This document shows positions 8,628 to 17,071 of a DNA stretch of 64,000 nt, piece after piece (the first letter of the stretch is position 1; the number at the start of each line of letters is the position of its first letter). The translations under genes were made by a program, and so were the position numbers. Source of the stretch: Flagellimonas sp. HMM57 (GTDB lineage: Bacteria > Bacteroidota > Bacteroidia > Flavobacteriales > Flavobacteriaceae); contig NZ_CP090004.1 of assembly GCF_021390175.1 (NCBI RefSeq), positions 992,001-1,056,000 of the forward strand. Reading direction: 5' to 3'. The notes under the pieces are model-generated. The model saw only the letters and a list, made by a program, of their open reading frames with translations. It was not told the DNA's origin and ran no database searches.

Positions 8628-9782
8628 TTATTGGTTTACAAAATCAATTACCAAGCTTGTGATAAATTCAATCTGTTCATCATCCAATTCAGTGTGCATC
8701 GGCAGTGAAATTACCTCTTCTATTAGTTGGTTCGTTACGGAGAAATCAGCTTCATTATAACGTTCATCCACATATGCTTTTTGTCTGTGCAAGGGAATGG
8801 GATAATATACACCACATGGAACGCCATTATCATTCAAATGTTGCACCAATGCATCTCTTTTTCCGTTTAGAATCCTTAGGGTATATTGATGAAAAACATG
8901 GCAATCGCATGTATCGCATATACCATCACAATCATTAACCGTTTTGGGCGTAACAATGTTGGCATGTCCATTGAACGCCTTGGAATACTTTTTGGCAGCC
9001 TCCCGTCTTTTAGCATTATAATTATCCAAATTCGGGAGTTTCGCTCTCAAAACAGCTGCTTGGATGGAGTCCAATCGTGAGTTTACGCCTACCACATCGT
9101 GATGGTATCTCTTGTACATTCCGTGGTTTACCATTCCACGTATGGTATGGGCCAAATCGTCATCGTTGGTAAAAATAGCGCCCCCATCCCCATAACATCC
9201 TAAATTTTTGGACGGAAAGAACGAGGTAGACGCCACATGCCCTATAGTGCCTGCCTTTTGCTTTTTTCCATTCTTAAATGTATGTGTGGCACCAATGGCC
9301 TGTGCATTGTCTTCAATAACATAGAGCCCATGTTTCTCTGCCAACTCCATAATGGCGTCCATATTGGCGCATTGTCCAAAAAGGTGTACCGGCACAATGG
9401 CTTTTGTTTTTGGCGTAATTGCTTTTTCTATGGCCGCAATATCGATATTGAACGTATCTGGCTCAACATCGACCAATACAGGAGTAAGATTCAACAGTGC
9501 TATGACCTCAACAGTTGCAGCAAAGGTAAAATCAGCCGTAATCACCTCATCACCGGGTTGCAATCCAAGTCCCATCATACATATTTGGAGTGCATCTGTA
9601 CCGTTTGCACATGGAATGACATGTTTCACCTGTAAATAAGCTTCTAACTCTTTTTGAAACTCATGAACCTGTGGGCCGTTTATAAACGCTGAAGAATCCA
9701 AAACTTCCGTTATGGAAGCATTTACCTTATTTTTAATGCCCTCGTATTGACCTTTAAGGTCGACCATCTGTATTTTATTCAT
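8628..9782 (-). CDS. DegT/DnrJ/EryC1/StrS family sugar aminotransferase with a cysteine cluster
   Basis: PLP enzyme of the DegT/StrS family that aminates nucleotide-linked keto-sugars. 384 residues; the internal aldimine lysine is K192 in FFPSKNLGCYGDGG, with ADFTFAAT and IEDNAQAIG also conserved. Odd feature: residues 285-294 read CDGICDTCDC, a CX3CX2CXC cluster placed in the loop just before the conserved VFHQYTLR strand, where most family members have no cysteines. It could bind zinc or an Fe-S cluster. Operon with galE (4 bp gap) points to surface polysaccharide or LPS sugar synthesis. The exact sugar is not predictable. Confidence 0.92.
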   Translation of the reverse strand: MNKIQMVDLKGQYEGIKNKVNASITEVLDSSAFINGPQVHEFQKELEAYLQVKHVIPCANGTDALQICMMGLGLQPGDEVITADFTFAATVEVIALLNLTPVLVDVEPDTFNIDIAAIEKAITPKTKAIVPVHLFGQCANMDAIMELAEKHGLYVIEDNAQAIGATHTFKNGKKQKAGTIGHVASTSFFPSKNLGCYGDGGAIFTNDDDLAHTIRGMVNHGMYKRYHHDVVGVNSRLDSIQAAVLRAKLPNLDNYNAKRREAAKKYSKAFNGHANIVTPKTVNDCDGICDTCDCHVFHQYTLRILNGKRDALVQHLNDNGVPCGVYYPIPLHRQKAYVDERYNEADFSVTNQLIEEVISLPMHTELDDEQIEFITSLVIDFVNQ

Positions 9783-9844
9783 CCAAATAAATTATGCCTT
9801 AAAATTAAGAAATTAACACACCATAACAACCTATTGATGAAAGA

Positions 9845-11107
9845 ATGTATTTTAGCGGAAATATGATACCGGTGCGATTTGTCTACACAATTTTAATTTC
9901 TATTTCTTGGGCCATCCTAAAGTTCATTGCACTTTTTAACCCCAAAATGAAATTGTTCGTCTCTGGAAGAAAGGAGGTCTTTCAAAAAATTGAAACAACT
10001 GTTTCCGATGGGGACAAATATATTTGGATGCATGTAGCGTCTTTAGGGGAATATGAGCAAGGGCTTCCCATTTTAGAACGGATAAAATCCAAGTATCCAT
10101 CCCATAAAATTGCACTTACCTTTTTCTCGCCATCAGGTTACGAGGTCAAGAAAAATACGAAAGTAGCGGACATCGTCATCTATCTACCAATGGATACCTT
10201 GTACAACGCAAAAAGATTTCTGGATAGTGTAAATCCAGAAATTGCCTTATTTATAAAGTATGAGATATGGCCCAATTACCTCTTTGAATTGAAAAAAAGA
10301 GCCATTCCAACACTATTGGTTTCAGCTATTTTTTCCAAAAGACAGATTTTTTTCAAAGCATATGGCGGGTTCATGCGAAAAAGTTTAGAGTCCTTCTCTC
10401 ATTTCTTTGTTCAAAATGAATCCTCAAAACAACTATTGACCTCCTTAAATTTTGAAAATGTTTCCGTTGGTGGTGATACCCGTTTTGACAGAGTTTCTGA
10501 GATTTTAAAACAAGACAATGTCTTGGACTTTATGAGAGACTTTAAAAAAAATGATTTTTGCTTTGTTGCGGGGAGCACCTGGCCAGAAGATGAGGAAATA
10601 CTTATTGACTTTATAAATTCCTCGGGGAAAACCATAAAATATGTAATCGCCCCTCACACCATAAAGCCTTCGCACATAGAAAAAATACAAGCGAATCTTT
10701 CCAAAAAGTCTATTTGCTATTCTAGTATTGGACAAGAAAACCTATCAGACTACGAGGTTCTCATAATAGATACTATTGGACTTTTGACAAAAATTTATAG
10801 TTATGCAGACGTGGCCTATGTAGGTGGAGCTTTTGCCACCGGACTCCACAATACCTTAGAACCAGCCGTATATGGCATCCCTGTTATCATAGGCCCTAAT
10901 TATTCAGGATTTAGGGAGGCGGAAGATCTGGTCGATAGAGGCGGTATCCATGTAATCACAGACAATACATCATTCGAGAGCTTGATGAACCGCTTTCATA
11001 CCGATACCGATTTTAAAAACACAACAGGGAACACAAACACAGAATATATCAAGGAGAATTTAGGTGCAACTGAACTTGTTATGGAGTTTATGCATGCGCT
11101 TCTTTGA
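9845..11107 (+). CDS. waaA: 3-deoxy-D-manno-octulosonic acid (Kdo) transferase
   Basis: GT30 glycosyltransferase that adds Kdo from CMP-Kdo to the lipid A precursor at the inner face of the cytoplasmic membrane. 420 residues. An N-terminal membrane anchor (about residues 8-30) is followed by WMHVASLGEYEQG, the family's first conserved block with the putative catalytic glutamate, LTFFSPSGYE, and the C-terminal YVGGAFATGLHNTLEPAVYGIPVIIGP donor-site block. The start at 9845 is used here; ATG 9863 would remove six residues and is equally credible. Divergent from the sugar aminotransferase, so this corner of the window serves outer-membrane glycolipid synthesis. Confidence 0.93.
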   Translation: MYFSGNMIPVRFVYTILISISWAILKFIALFNPKMKLFVSGRKEVFQKIETTVSDGDKYIWMHVASLGEYEQGLPILERIKSKYPSHKIALTFFSPSGYEVKKNTKVADIVIYLPMDTLYNAKRFLDSVNPEIALFIKYEIWPNYLFELKKRAIPTLLVSAIFSKRQIFFKAYGGFMRKSLESFSHFFVQNESSKQLLTSLNFENVSVGGDTRFDRVSEILKQDNVLDFMRDFKKNDFCFVAGSTWPEDEEILIDFINSSGKTIKYVIAPHTIKPSHIEKIQANLSKKSICYSSIGQENLSDYEVLIIDTIGLLTKIYSYADVAYVGGAFATGLHNTLEPAVYGIPVIIGPNYSGFREAEDLVDRGGIHVITDNTSFESLMNRFHTDTDFKNTTGNTNTEYIKENLGATELVMEFMHALL

Positions 11108-11139
11108 TTTTTTCCTAGTTTTAGCGAAATCAACCTATC

Positions 11140-12498
11140 ATGAACAACCGTATTTTTAGAATATCATTGACCGCCGCATTGGCGGGTTTTCTTTTTGGTT
11201 TTGACACTGTAGTCATCTCTGGCGCCAACCTACCCATTAAGGAACTTTGGGACACGACTCCATTGTTCCATGGAATTTTCATTATGAGCATGGCCTTGTG
11301 GGGTACCGTGCTTGGCTCATTATTTGGCGGTGTACCATGTGATAAACTAGGAAGAAAGAAAACATTGATATGGATTGGGGTCCTCTATTTTGTTTCCGCT
11401 TTGGGTTCAGCACTTGCCCATGACCCCTATCTTTTTTCTTTTTTTAGATTTATTGGAGGTGTTGGAGTCGGTGCTTCTTCGGTAGCTGCACCCATATATA
11501 TATCAGAAATTTCAACTCCGGACAATCGTGGCAAACTGGGCGCCATGTACCAGTTTAATATTGTTTTTGGAATTTTCATTGCTTTTATTTCCAATTATTT
11601 ATTAGAAGGATTTGGCGGTACAAATGATTGGCGCTGGATGTTGGGCGTAGAAGCAATTCCAGCACTGGCTTATACCGTTATGGTTTTGAGTATCCCCAAC
11701 AGTCCAAGATGGTTGATGATGAAACGACAAGATGAAGATGGTGCCCTTAGGACTCTGGAATATATCTCCAACAAAGAAGTAGCCATTAAAAGATTGAATG
11801 AAATAAAAGAAGCTCTGGGAAAGAGCTTTTCCAAGGATAGTTTATTTTCAGGAAAGTACAACAAACAATTGTTGCTAGCGTTTTTCCTGGCCTTCTTCAA
11901 TCAACTATCAGGAATAAACTTTATTCTTTATTACGCCCCCGAAATTTTGGAGCGTGCTGGATTGGCAGCTAAGGAATCACTTTTTAGTTCTATTTCCATA
12001 GGAATTGTCAATTTGATTTTTACGCTAGTCGGTATTCGCTTGATTGATCACTTGGGTCGAAAACAGCTCATGAAAATAGGCTCAATAGGCTATATTGTAA
12101 GTTTGGCAGTAGTTGGATGGTGTTTCTATAGTGATGCAAGTTCAACCTTACTACTTTCATTCATTTTGGTTTTTATTGCTTCGCATGCTATTGGACAAGG
12201 TGCTGTGATCTGGGTTTTTATTTCCGAAATATTCCCGAACAAAGTACGCGCATCCGGCCAATCTTGGGGTACGGGAACCCATTGGATTTTTGCAGCAATC
12301 ATTACTTTGGTAACGCCCATTTTCTTGGATGCTGACAAAGGAATTTTCAAAGACAATCCTTGGCCTATCTTTTTATTCTTTGCTTTAATGATGGTTTGCC
12401 AACTGGCATGGGTGCTATTCGTTATGCCGGAAACAAAAGGGGTTTCTTTAGAAGAGTTGGGCAAAAAATTAAGTGCTAAAAACACGAAGTCCAGCTAG
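11140..12498 (+). CDS. sugar porter family MFS transporter
   Basis: 452 residues with the 12 membrane segments of the major facilitator superfamily. Sugar-porter signatures are plain: GFLFGFDTVVISG in helix 1, DKLGRKK between helices 2 and 3, RFIGGVGVGASS, the PNSPRWL motif after helix 6, HLGRKQ between helices 8 and 9, and PETKG before the C-terminus. It is likely a proton-linked uptake system for a hexose or pentose at the inner membrane. It lies 32 bp after waaA and may be co-transcribed, but its role is separate. Substrate not predictable. Confidence 0.93.
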   Translation: MNNRIFRISLTAALAGFLFGFDTVVISGANLPIKELWDTTPLFHGIFIMSMALWGTVLGSLFGGVPCDKLGRKKTLIWIGVLYFVSALGSALAHDPYLFSFFRFIGGVGVGASSVAAPIYISEISTPDNRGKLGAMYQFNIVFGIFIAFISNYLLEGFGGTNDWRWMLGVEAIPALAYTVMVLSIPNSPRWLMMKRQDEDGALRTLEYISNKEVAIKRLNEIKEALGKSFSKDSLFSGKYNKQLLLAFFLAFFNQLSGINFILYYAPEILERAGLAAKESLFSSISIGIVNLIFTLVGIRLIDHLGRKQLMKIGSIGYIVSLAVVGWCFYSDASSTLLLSFILVFIASHAIGQGAVIWVFISEIFPNKVRASGQSWGTGTHWIFAAIITLVTPIFLDADKGIFKDNPWPIFLFFALMMVCQLAWVLFVMPETKGVSLEELGKKLSAKNTKSS

Positions 12499-12606
12499 CG
12501 GACATCATGCGGGACATGAGTAAAAAATATCCGTTAATCGAATAACCACATGGTATTTAGGATTGATGAATAAATATTTCCGTACATTGGAAGAAATAAC
12601 ACTATT

Positions 12607-12738
12607 ATGACTGATCAAGTTTCTTTTGGCAGTAAAATGCTGGTTGGCTTTTTACGGCTAATGGTATTCGTTCTTGTACTTATTCTTATCGCTATTCCTG
12701 TATGCATAGTATTGGATTTTCTAGGAATTTTAGGGTAA
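12607..12738 (+). CDS. 43-residue single-pass membrane peptide
   Basis: A small open frame from ATG 12607 to TAA 12736-12738. The product starts MTDQVSFGSKMLVGFLRLMV and has one long hydrophobic stretch (about residues 12-42) of Leu, Val and Ile with a proline inside, so it should span the inner membrane once. The start is preceded by a purine-rich AAGAAATAACACTATT. I recognise no family. It stands alone between the sugar porter and a convergent lipoprotein gene. The length is short enough that chance is possible; the strongly biased membrane composition is the main argument for it. Confidence 0.45.
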   Translation: MTDQVSFGSKMLVGFLRLMVFVLVLILIAIPVCIVLDFLGILG

Positions 12739-12805
12739 TTGACAAATAAATAACCGAGAATAGCTACATAATACCGTTTCTATCTGGAGAAATTTTTAAG
12801 CGCAC

Positions 12806-13432
12806 TTAAAAAATAACATCCTGTTCATGCATTGCATTGGTTATAGTCTTCACATAAGAGTCAATGGTTTTTTCAATTTTTACAGGTTCCATGATATCTA
12901 GATTACCCCTCCAAATAAGCTCTCTTTCCTTATCTACACAAATGCAATACAATGAGGTTTGGGCATTGTAGATATTGAAGGTCTCATGATCTTCAGAATT
13001 GTAATAAATGTCTTGATTATCAAGATAGTCTGAACTAAAACGAGTGTACATATCATTGAAACTATTTATTTTTCCCTTGAACGTACGCTTGTTTTCCGTA
13101 CCAACAACTTTGGTAAAAAGAATGGCATCAAATCCTTTCTCCAATAACTGTTCTTCAACTTCTGAAAGTTCCTCTTCCGATTTTTCCGAAGATGTAAACT
13201 CAACATCAAAAAGGTCTAAACTCCGCATTGCTTCCACACCCTCTTCCTTTAGCCTTTGGGCAAGTCTTGTTTCAAATGCCGCACGTACATCTTTATCTTC
13301 GGTCATACCTACCACAAGTACCTTGTACGCATCGAACAAAACAATATCCGGACTCTTCCAGGTGCTAACGAGCTTTGTAGATGAACAACCCGCTAGGAGC
13401 AACATACATAGGGCCACTAATTTTGGTTTCAT
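12806..13432 (-). CDS. lipoprotein of unknown function (DUF4136-like)
   Basis: 208 residues with a lipoprotein signal: LLLAGC places the lipidated cysteine at C16. The mature part begins SSTKLVSTWKSP, a pattern I associate with DUF4136-type lipoproteins, and contains an alternating alpha/beta region with a strongly acidic stretch at about 105-120 (SSEKSEEELSEVEEQ). It follows the hpf gene by 38 bp on the same strand, so it probably shares the low-oxygen promoter in front of hpf. Anchored in a membrane, most likely the outer one. The function is unknown. Confidence 0.75.
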   Translation of the reverse strand: MKPKLVALCMLLLAGCSSTKLVSTWKSPDIVLFDAYKVLVVGMTEDKDVRAAFETRLAQRLKEEGVEAMRSLDLFDVEFTSSEKSEEELSEVEEQLLEKGFDAILFTKVVGTENKRTFKGKINSFNDMYTRFSSDYLDNQDIYYNSEDHETFNIYNAQTSLYCICVDKERELIWRGNLDIMEPVKIEKTIDSYVKTITNAMHEQDVIF

Positions 13433-13470
13433 CGGAGTAAGTTTTATCGTTATATTGAAATTCCCATATG

Positions 13471-13773
13471 CTAATGTCTAATAAATACGCCTTGCCTTTT
13501 CTCTAGCTGCTTGTTCAGTTCATGAATGGTTTCTGCCATTGATTTTTCAAAGTTATCCGTTTTGGATTTTGCAAAAAGACGTGGTCCAGGGGCACTTAAT
13601 TCAATTTCGCATATCTTGCTTTCTTCTCCCGTTCTGTCATTTTCCAGTTTAAAAAGGACGTTGGCCTTTATGACCCAGCTGTATTTTTCCCCCAACTTAT
13701 CTAGCTTTTTGAACAAGATCTCGTTCAAGGATTCACTGGTTTTCATTTTTTGATATTGAATATTCACTACCAT
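13471..13773 (-). CDS. hpf: ribosome hibernation promoting factor, HPF/RaiA family
   Basis: 100 residues, matching the short HPF/RaiA family that binds the 30S decoding centre and silences idle ribosomes. The beta-alpha-beta-beta-beta-alpha order is visible: MVVNIQYQKMKTSESL, a Lys-rich first helix, KANVLFKLEN, CEIELSAPGPRLFAKS, and a last helix FEKSMAETIHELNKQLEKR. It lacks the long C-terminal dimerisation tail. It is first in a two-gene unit with a lipoprotein. A TGAC-N4-ATCA palindrome upstream over a perfect TAGATTTG -7 element suggests activation by a Crp/Fnr protein when oxygen falls, a natural time to park ribosomes. Confidence 0.87.
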   Translation of the reverse strand: MVVNIQYQKMKTSESLNEILFKKLDKLGEKYSWVIKANVLFKLENDRTGEESKICEIELSAPGPRLFAKSKTDNFEKSMAETIHELNKQLEKRQGVFIRH

Positions 13774-13798
13774 AACAAGTTGCTTTTTTGATTTATAC

Positions 13799-13841
13799 CA
13801 AATCTAGGAACTTGCCATATGCAAAAACATGACATCTATCA
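13799..13841 (-). promoter_or_regulatory. Crp/Fnr-type box and -7 element of hpf
   Basis: TGACATCTATCA at 13830-13841 is centred 29.5 bp upstream of the first base of TAGATTTG (13806 down to 13799), a perfect match to the Bacteroidota TAnnTTTG element. The start codon follows about 25 bp later. The same spacing recurs at nine other promoters in this window. Confidence 0.7.
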
Positions 13842-13860
13842 GTTTTCAAAAAATGAAAAC

Positions 13861-15177
13861 CTATTTAATTGAAAAAGGTTGACCCGTACTCTGTAAAACG
13901 GAGAACCAAAACTCACTCTCCAAATCTATTTTCTTCCGTTTTTTTGTGACTTCTACTATAGGTGCATAAACAAATCTATTGTTCACGGTACTAACAACAA
14001 ATTTAGTCTTTCCCGCCATGGCTCCATGTACAGCATGGTACGCCAATCTGCTGCAATAGACACTATCACTAGAGTTTGCAGGTGCACTTCTAATAATGTA
14101 ACTGGGATCTATGTATTTTATGGTTACGGGGAAATCCACAAAATGTTCTGCAATCTTATCTTTTAAAAAGATACCGATATCCTCATGCTTTACATTTCCA
14201 GATGCATCCTTGACCGTATTTTCACCTTCAAAGAGATGCTGGCCCGCACCTTCAGCAACTACAATAACAGCATGCTTTTTACGGTCCAAACGTTCTTTAA
14301 GAACCGCTAAAAATCCATTTTCTCCTTCTAAAGTAAAATCCATTTCGGGTATAAGCACAAAGTTTACGACAGGCATGGCCAAGGCCGCAGACGCCGCTAT
14401 AAATCCACTGTCCCGTCCCATAAGTTTGACGATGGAAATTCCGTTAAACGCACCCGCGGCTTCATTATGAGCATCCCGTAAGATTGGACTTGCCACATCA
14501 AAAGCAGTTTCAAAACCAAAAGATTCGTCTATCAAATCAATATCGTTATCTATGGTTTTGGGTATTCCCACCACACTGATGTTCTCATTTCTTTTTTGGA
14601 TTTCTTCACCTATGGCATTTACTCCTTTTAAAGTTCCGTCACCGCCTATGGCAAACAACATATCTACCTTGTTTTCTACAAGGGTATCTACCATTTTTGA
14701 GACATCTTGGCCACCACGAGAAGACCCTAGGAAGGTTCCTCCAAATTGATGGACGTCCCTAACTTTTTCTGGACTGAGTTCAACAAAACCATGGCCCATT
14801 TCGGGAATAAGGCCTTCATAGCCATACGGTATTCCGATTACTCTTTTTATATCGTAAAAGTAATGGAGTGCCATTACCACACCGCGTATGACATTATTGA
14901 TTCCTGGGCACAATCCGCCACAAGTAACGATAGCCGCTGTCGATTTACTTGGTTCAAAAAAAACATTTTGTCGTGGGCCCGCCTTTTCTAAACACTGAGG
15001 CGCTTCACTATTTTTTAGACATTGGTTGTAATTCTCCAAGGAGAGGTCGTATACCAATTTATCATCTTCCTTGATAAAACTAAAAATATTATCTCCCCTA
15101 ACAGTACTTAGCTGAAGGGGAGATTTAAATTTAGGTTCACCTAGACTTTCAATCTTAAATTTATTCTTGTTACTCAC
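13861..15177 (-). CDS. pfkA: ATP-dependent 6-phosphofructokinase (group with mixed ATP/PPi residues)
   Basis: 438 residues, longer than the 320-residue bacterial PfkA and alike in build to the long plant/protist ATP-PFK clade. It phosphorylates fructose 6-phosphate in glycolysis. GGDGT (residues 178-182) has Gly at the position that selects ATP, while PKTIDND (206-212) has Lys where E. coli PfkA has Gly and PPi enzymes have Lys; this mixed pair is known from ATP-using long PFKs. GGLCPGINNVIRG and MGRDSGFIA are the substrate loops. The start is GTG, with no ATG available upstream in frame. It lies 12 bp after pckA, so opposing steps of glycolysis and gluconeogenesis share a transcript. Confidence 0.92.
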   Translation of the reverse strand: MSNKNKFKIESLGEPKFKSPLQLSTVRGDNIFSFIKEDDKLVYDLSLENYNQCLKNSEAPQCLEKAGPRQNVFFEPSKSTAAIVTCGGLCPGINNVIRGVVMALHYFYDIKRVIGIPYGYEGLIPEMGHGFVELSPEKVRDVHQFGGTFLGSSRGGQDVSKMVDTLVENKVDMLFAIGGDGTLKGVNAIGEEIQKRNENISVVGIPKTIDNDIDLIDESFGFETAFDVASPILRDAHNEAAGAFNGISIVKLMGRDSGFIAASAALAMPVVNFVLIPEMDFTLEGENGFLAVLKERLDRKKHAVIVVAEGAGQHLFEGENTVKDASGNVKHEDIGIFLKDKIAEHFVDFPVTIKYIDPSYIIRSAPANSSDSVYCSRLAYHAVHGAMAGKTKFVVSTVNNRFVYAPIVEVTKKRKKIDLESEFWFSVLQSTGQPFSIK

Positions 15178-15189
15178 GTTTTCTTTTAA

Positions 15190-16818
15190 TTAAAAATGGT
15201 CATCCAAACTATGATGTGAATCAATTAGTGGACCACCGTTAAGGATTTCCTCTGAGGCTTGACTTGCAAATTTATCAAAGTTAATGTGGAACGAGTGTGC
15301 CAATTGAATGGCTTTACTAACATATGCTCCTTTTTGCAACCACGTGTTCATAGGATCTAATATTTCTGTTGGTACCCCGGGACAATACTTTGGCATATGC
15401 AACCCAAAAACAGGATGGGCATCAAAATCCACATCATCCAATTTACCTTCCAAGGCCGCAGATATCATTGCTCTGGTATACTTTAACTTTATTCTTGACC
15501 CAACTCCGTAAGGACCTCCGCTCCATCCAGTGTTAACGAGCCAAACATTGACTCCTGCTTCAGTCATCTTCTTGCTTAACATTTCAGCATAAACGGCTGG
15601 ATGCAATGGCATGAAAGGCTCTCCAAAACATGCCGAGAACGATGGTACTGGCTCATTAATACCGGCTTCCGTACCAGCTACCTTAGCAGTATATCCAGAA
15701 ATAAAGTGATATGCGGCTTGACCAGATGTTAATTTAGACATTGGAGGCAAAACACCAAAGGCATCGCACGTTAAGAAAAAGATATTTTTTGGGTTCGATG
15801 CATACGAAGGTTTTTGAATGTTATCAATATGGTCGATTGGATAACTTACCCTCGTATTTTGGGTTATGGAACTATCAAAATAATCCACTTCTCTGGTTCC
15901 TTCTTTAAAAACTACATTTTCTAATAACGCTCCAGGTCTAATCGCCCTATAGATATCTGGTTCTTTTTCTTCAGTTAAATCAATAACCTTTGCATAACAA
16001 CCGCCTTCAAAATTAAAAATGATGTTTTCAGCCGTCCAACCATGTTCATCATCTCCTATCAATTTTCTATCGGGATCTGCGGATAAGGTCGTTTTTCCAG
16101 TACCTGATAAGCCAAAGAAAATTGCGGTATCCTCTTTTTCGCCAACGTTTGCAGAACAGTGCATGGGCAAGACGTTCTTATCAACGGGCAATATTAAGTT
16201 CAATGCAGAAAAAATTCCTTTTTTTATTTCACCAGGATACTCCGACCCACCAACCAAGGCGACTTTACGCGTAAAATCAAGGATAGAGAAATTTCCAGCA
16301 ATAATTCCGAACTCCTCTGGATTAGGCGCTTCGTATCCAGGCGCACAAAGTACCAGCCATTCTTCTTCAAAGTCTTTCAGTTCTTCATCAGAAAGTCTTA
16401 AAAACATGTTTTTGACGAAGTAGTTGGACCATGGAAATTCAGTAACCGTACGAACATTCATAGTATAATCTGGATGAGAGCACACAGCGGCATCCCTTGC
16501 ATAAACCTCTTTATTAGAAAGATATTTAGTTATTTCGTCATAGAGTTTTTTAAAGTTATCTGGTGAAATTGGCTTATTGATTCTACCCCACCATACCCTA
16601 TCTTTGGTATAGTCATCTTTTACCAAAAAACGATCTTTGGGCGAACGCCCTGTAAACTTACCTGTATTTATGGATAGTGTACCATTTTCGGTTTCGGTGC
16701 CCATATCCTTTTCTACGGTAATTTTTTGAAGGGTTTCAGGATCTAAGTTCCAATGTACTCTGGCATTCTTAATTCCATACTTTTCCAATTCTTTTGTCTC
16801 TCTGATAATAGCTTTCAT
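15190..16818 (-). CDS. pckA: phosphoenolpyruvate carboxykinase (ATP)
   Basis: Converts oxaloacetate and ATP to phosphoenolpyruvate, CO2 and ADP, the entry step of gluconeogenesis, and can run in reverse in anaerobic flavobacteria. 542 residues, the expected ATP-type length. FTGRSPKDRF (residues 55-64), the P-loop GLSGTGKTTLS (236-246) with K242, the metal-binding DDEHGW region, and IDHIDNIQ/SGYTAK blocks are all intact. It leads a unit with pfkA (12 bp gap). The 253 bp before it contain a strong hairpin but no clear Crp/Fnr box. Confidence 0.97.
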   Translation of the reverse strand: MKAIIRETKELEKYGIKNARVHWNLDPETLQKITVEKDMGTETENGTLSINTGKFTGRSPKDRFLVKDDYTKDRVWWGRINKPISPDNFKKLYDEITKYLSNKEVYARDAAVCSHPDYTMNVRTVTEFPWSNYFVKNMFLRLSDEELKDFEEEWLVLCAPGYEAPNPEEFGIIAGNFSILDFTRKVALVGGSEYPGEIKKGIFSALNLILPVDKNVLPMHCSANVGEKEDTAIFFGLSGTGKTTLSADPDRKLIGDDEHGWTAENIIFNFEGGCYAKVIDLTEEKEPDIYRAIRPGALLENVVFKEGTREVDYFDSSITQNTRVSYPIDHIDNIQKPSYASNPKNIFFLTCDAFGVLPPMSKLTSGQAAYHFISGYTAKVAGTEAGINEPVPSFSACFGEPFMPLHPAVYAEMLSKKMTEAGVNVWLVNTGWSGGPYGVGSRIKLKYTRAMISAALEGKLDDVDFDAHPVFGLHMPKYCPGVPTEILDPMNTWLQKGAYVSKAIQLAHSFHINFDKFASQASEEILNGGPLIDSHHSLDDHF

Positions 16819-16972
16819 GATATTATTATTTTAAAATTTGTGTCCAAAAATCATAGACCACGATACAATTGCAACGCGGTTACAAAAACAATACTAGTGG
16901 TCACTCACCTTAAAAATCAAAAAACTATTAACGGGACTAAATCGTTACTTCACTCAAATTGTTATGGGCTAG

Positions 16973-17001
16973 AACCCGCATGCCCAGAGGCAATGCGGGT
17001 T
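16973..17001. other. GC-rich hairpin between DUF4914 and pckA
   Basis: AACCCGCAT (16973-16981) pairs with ATGCGGGTT (16993-17001); an inner GCC/GGC extends the stem around a CAGA loop with one bulged base. No U-run follows on either strand, so it is not a classical terminator. It may stop or protect the DUF4914 transcript, or act in the leader of pckA. The rest of 16819-17071 shows nothing further I can name. Confidence 0.5.
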
Positions 17002-17071
17002 AGCTCCAATCTAAAAGGTTCAAACCACTTTAAGGGCAATAACTTCATTGATTATATTTCATTCACTTCTT

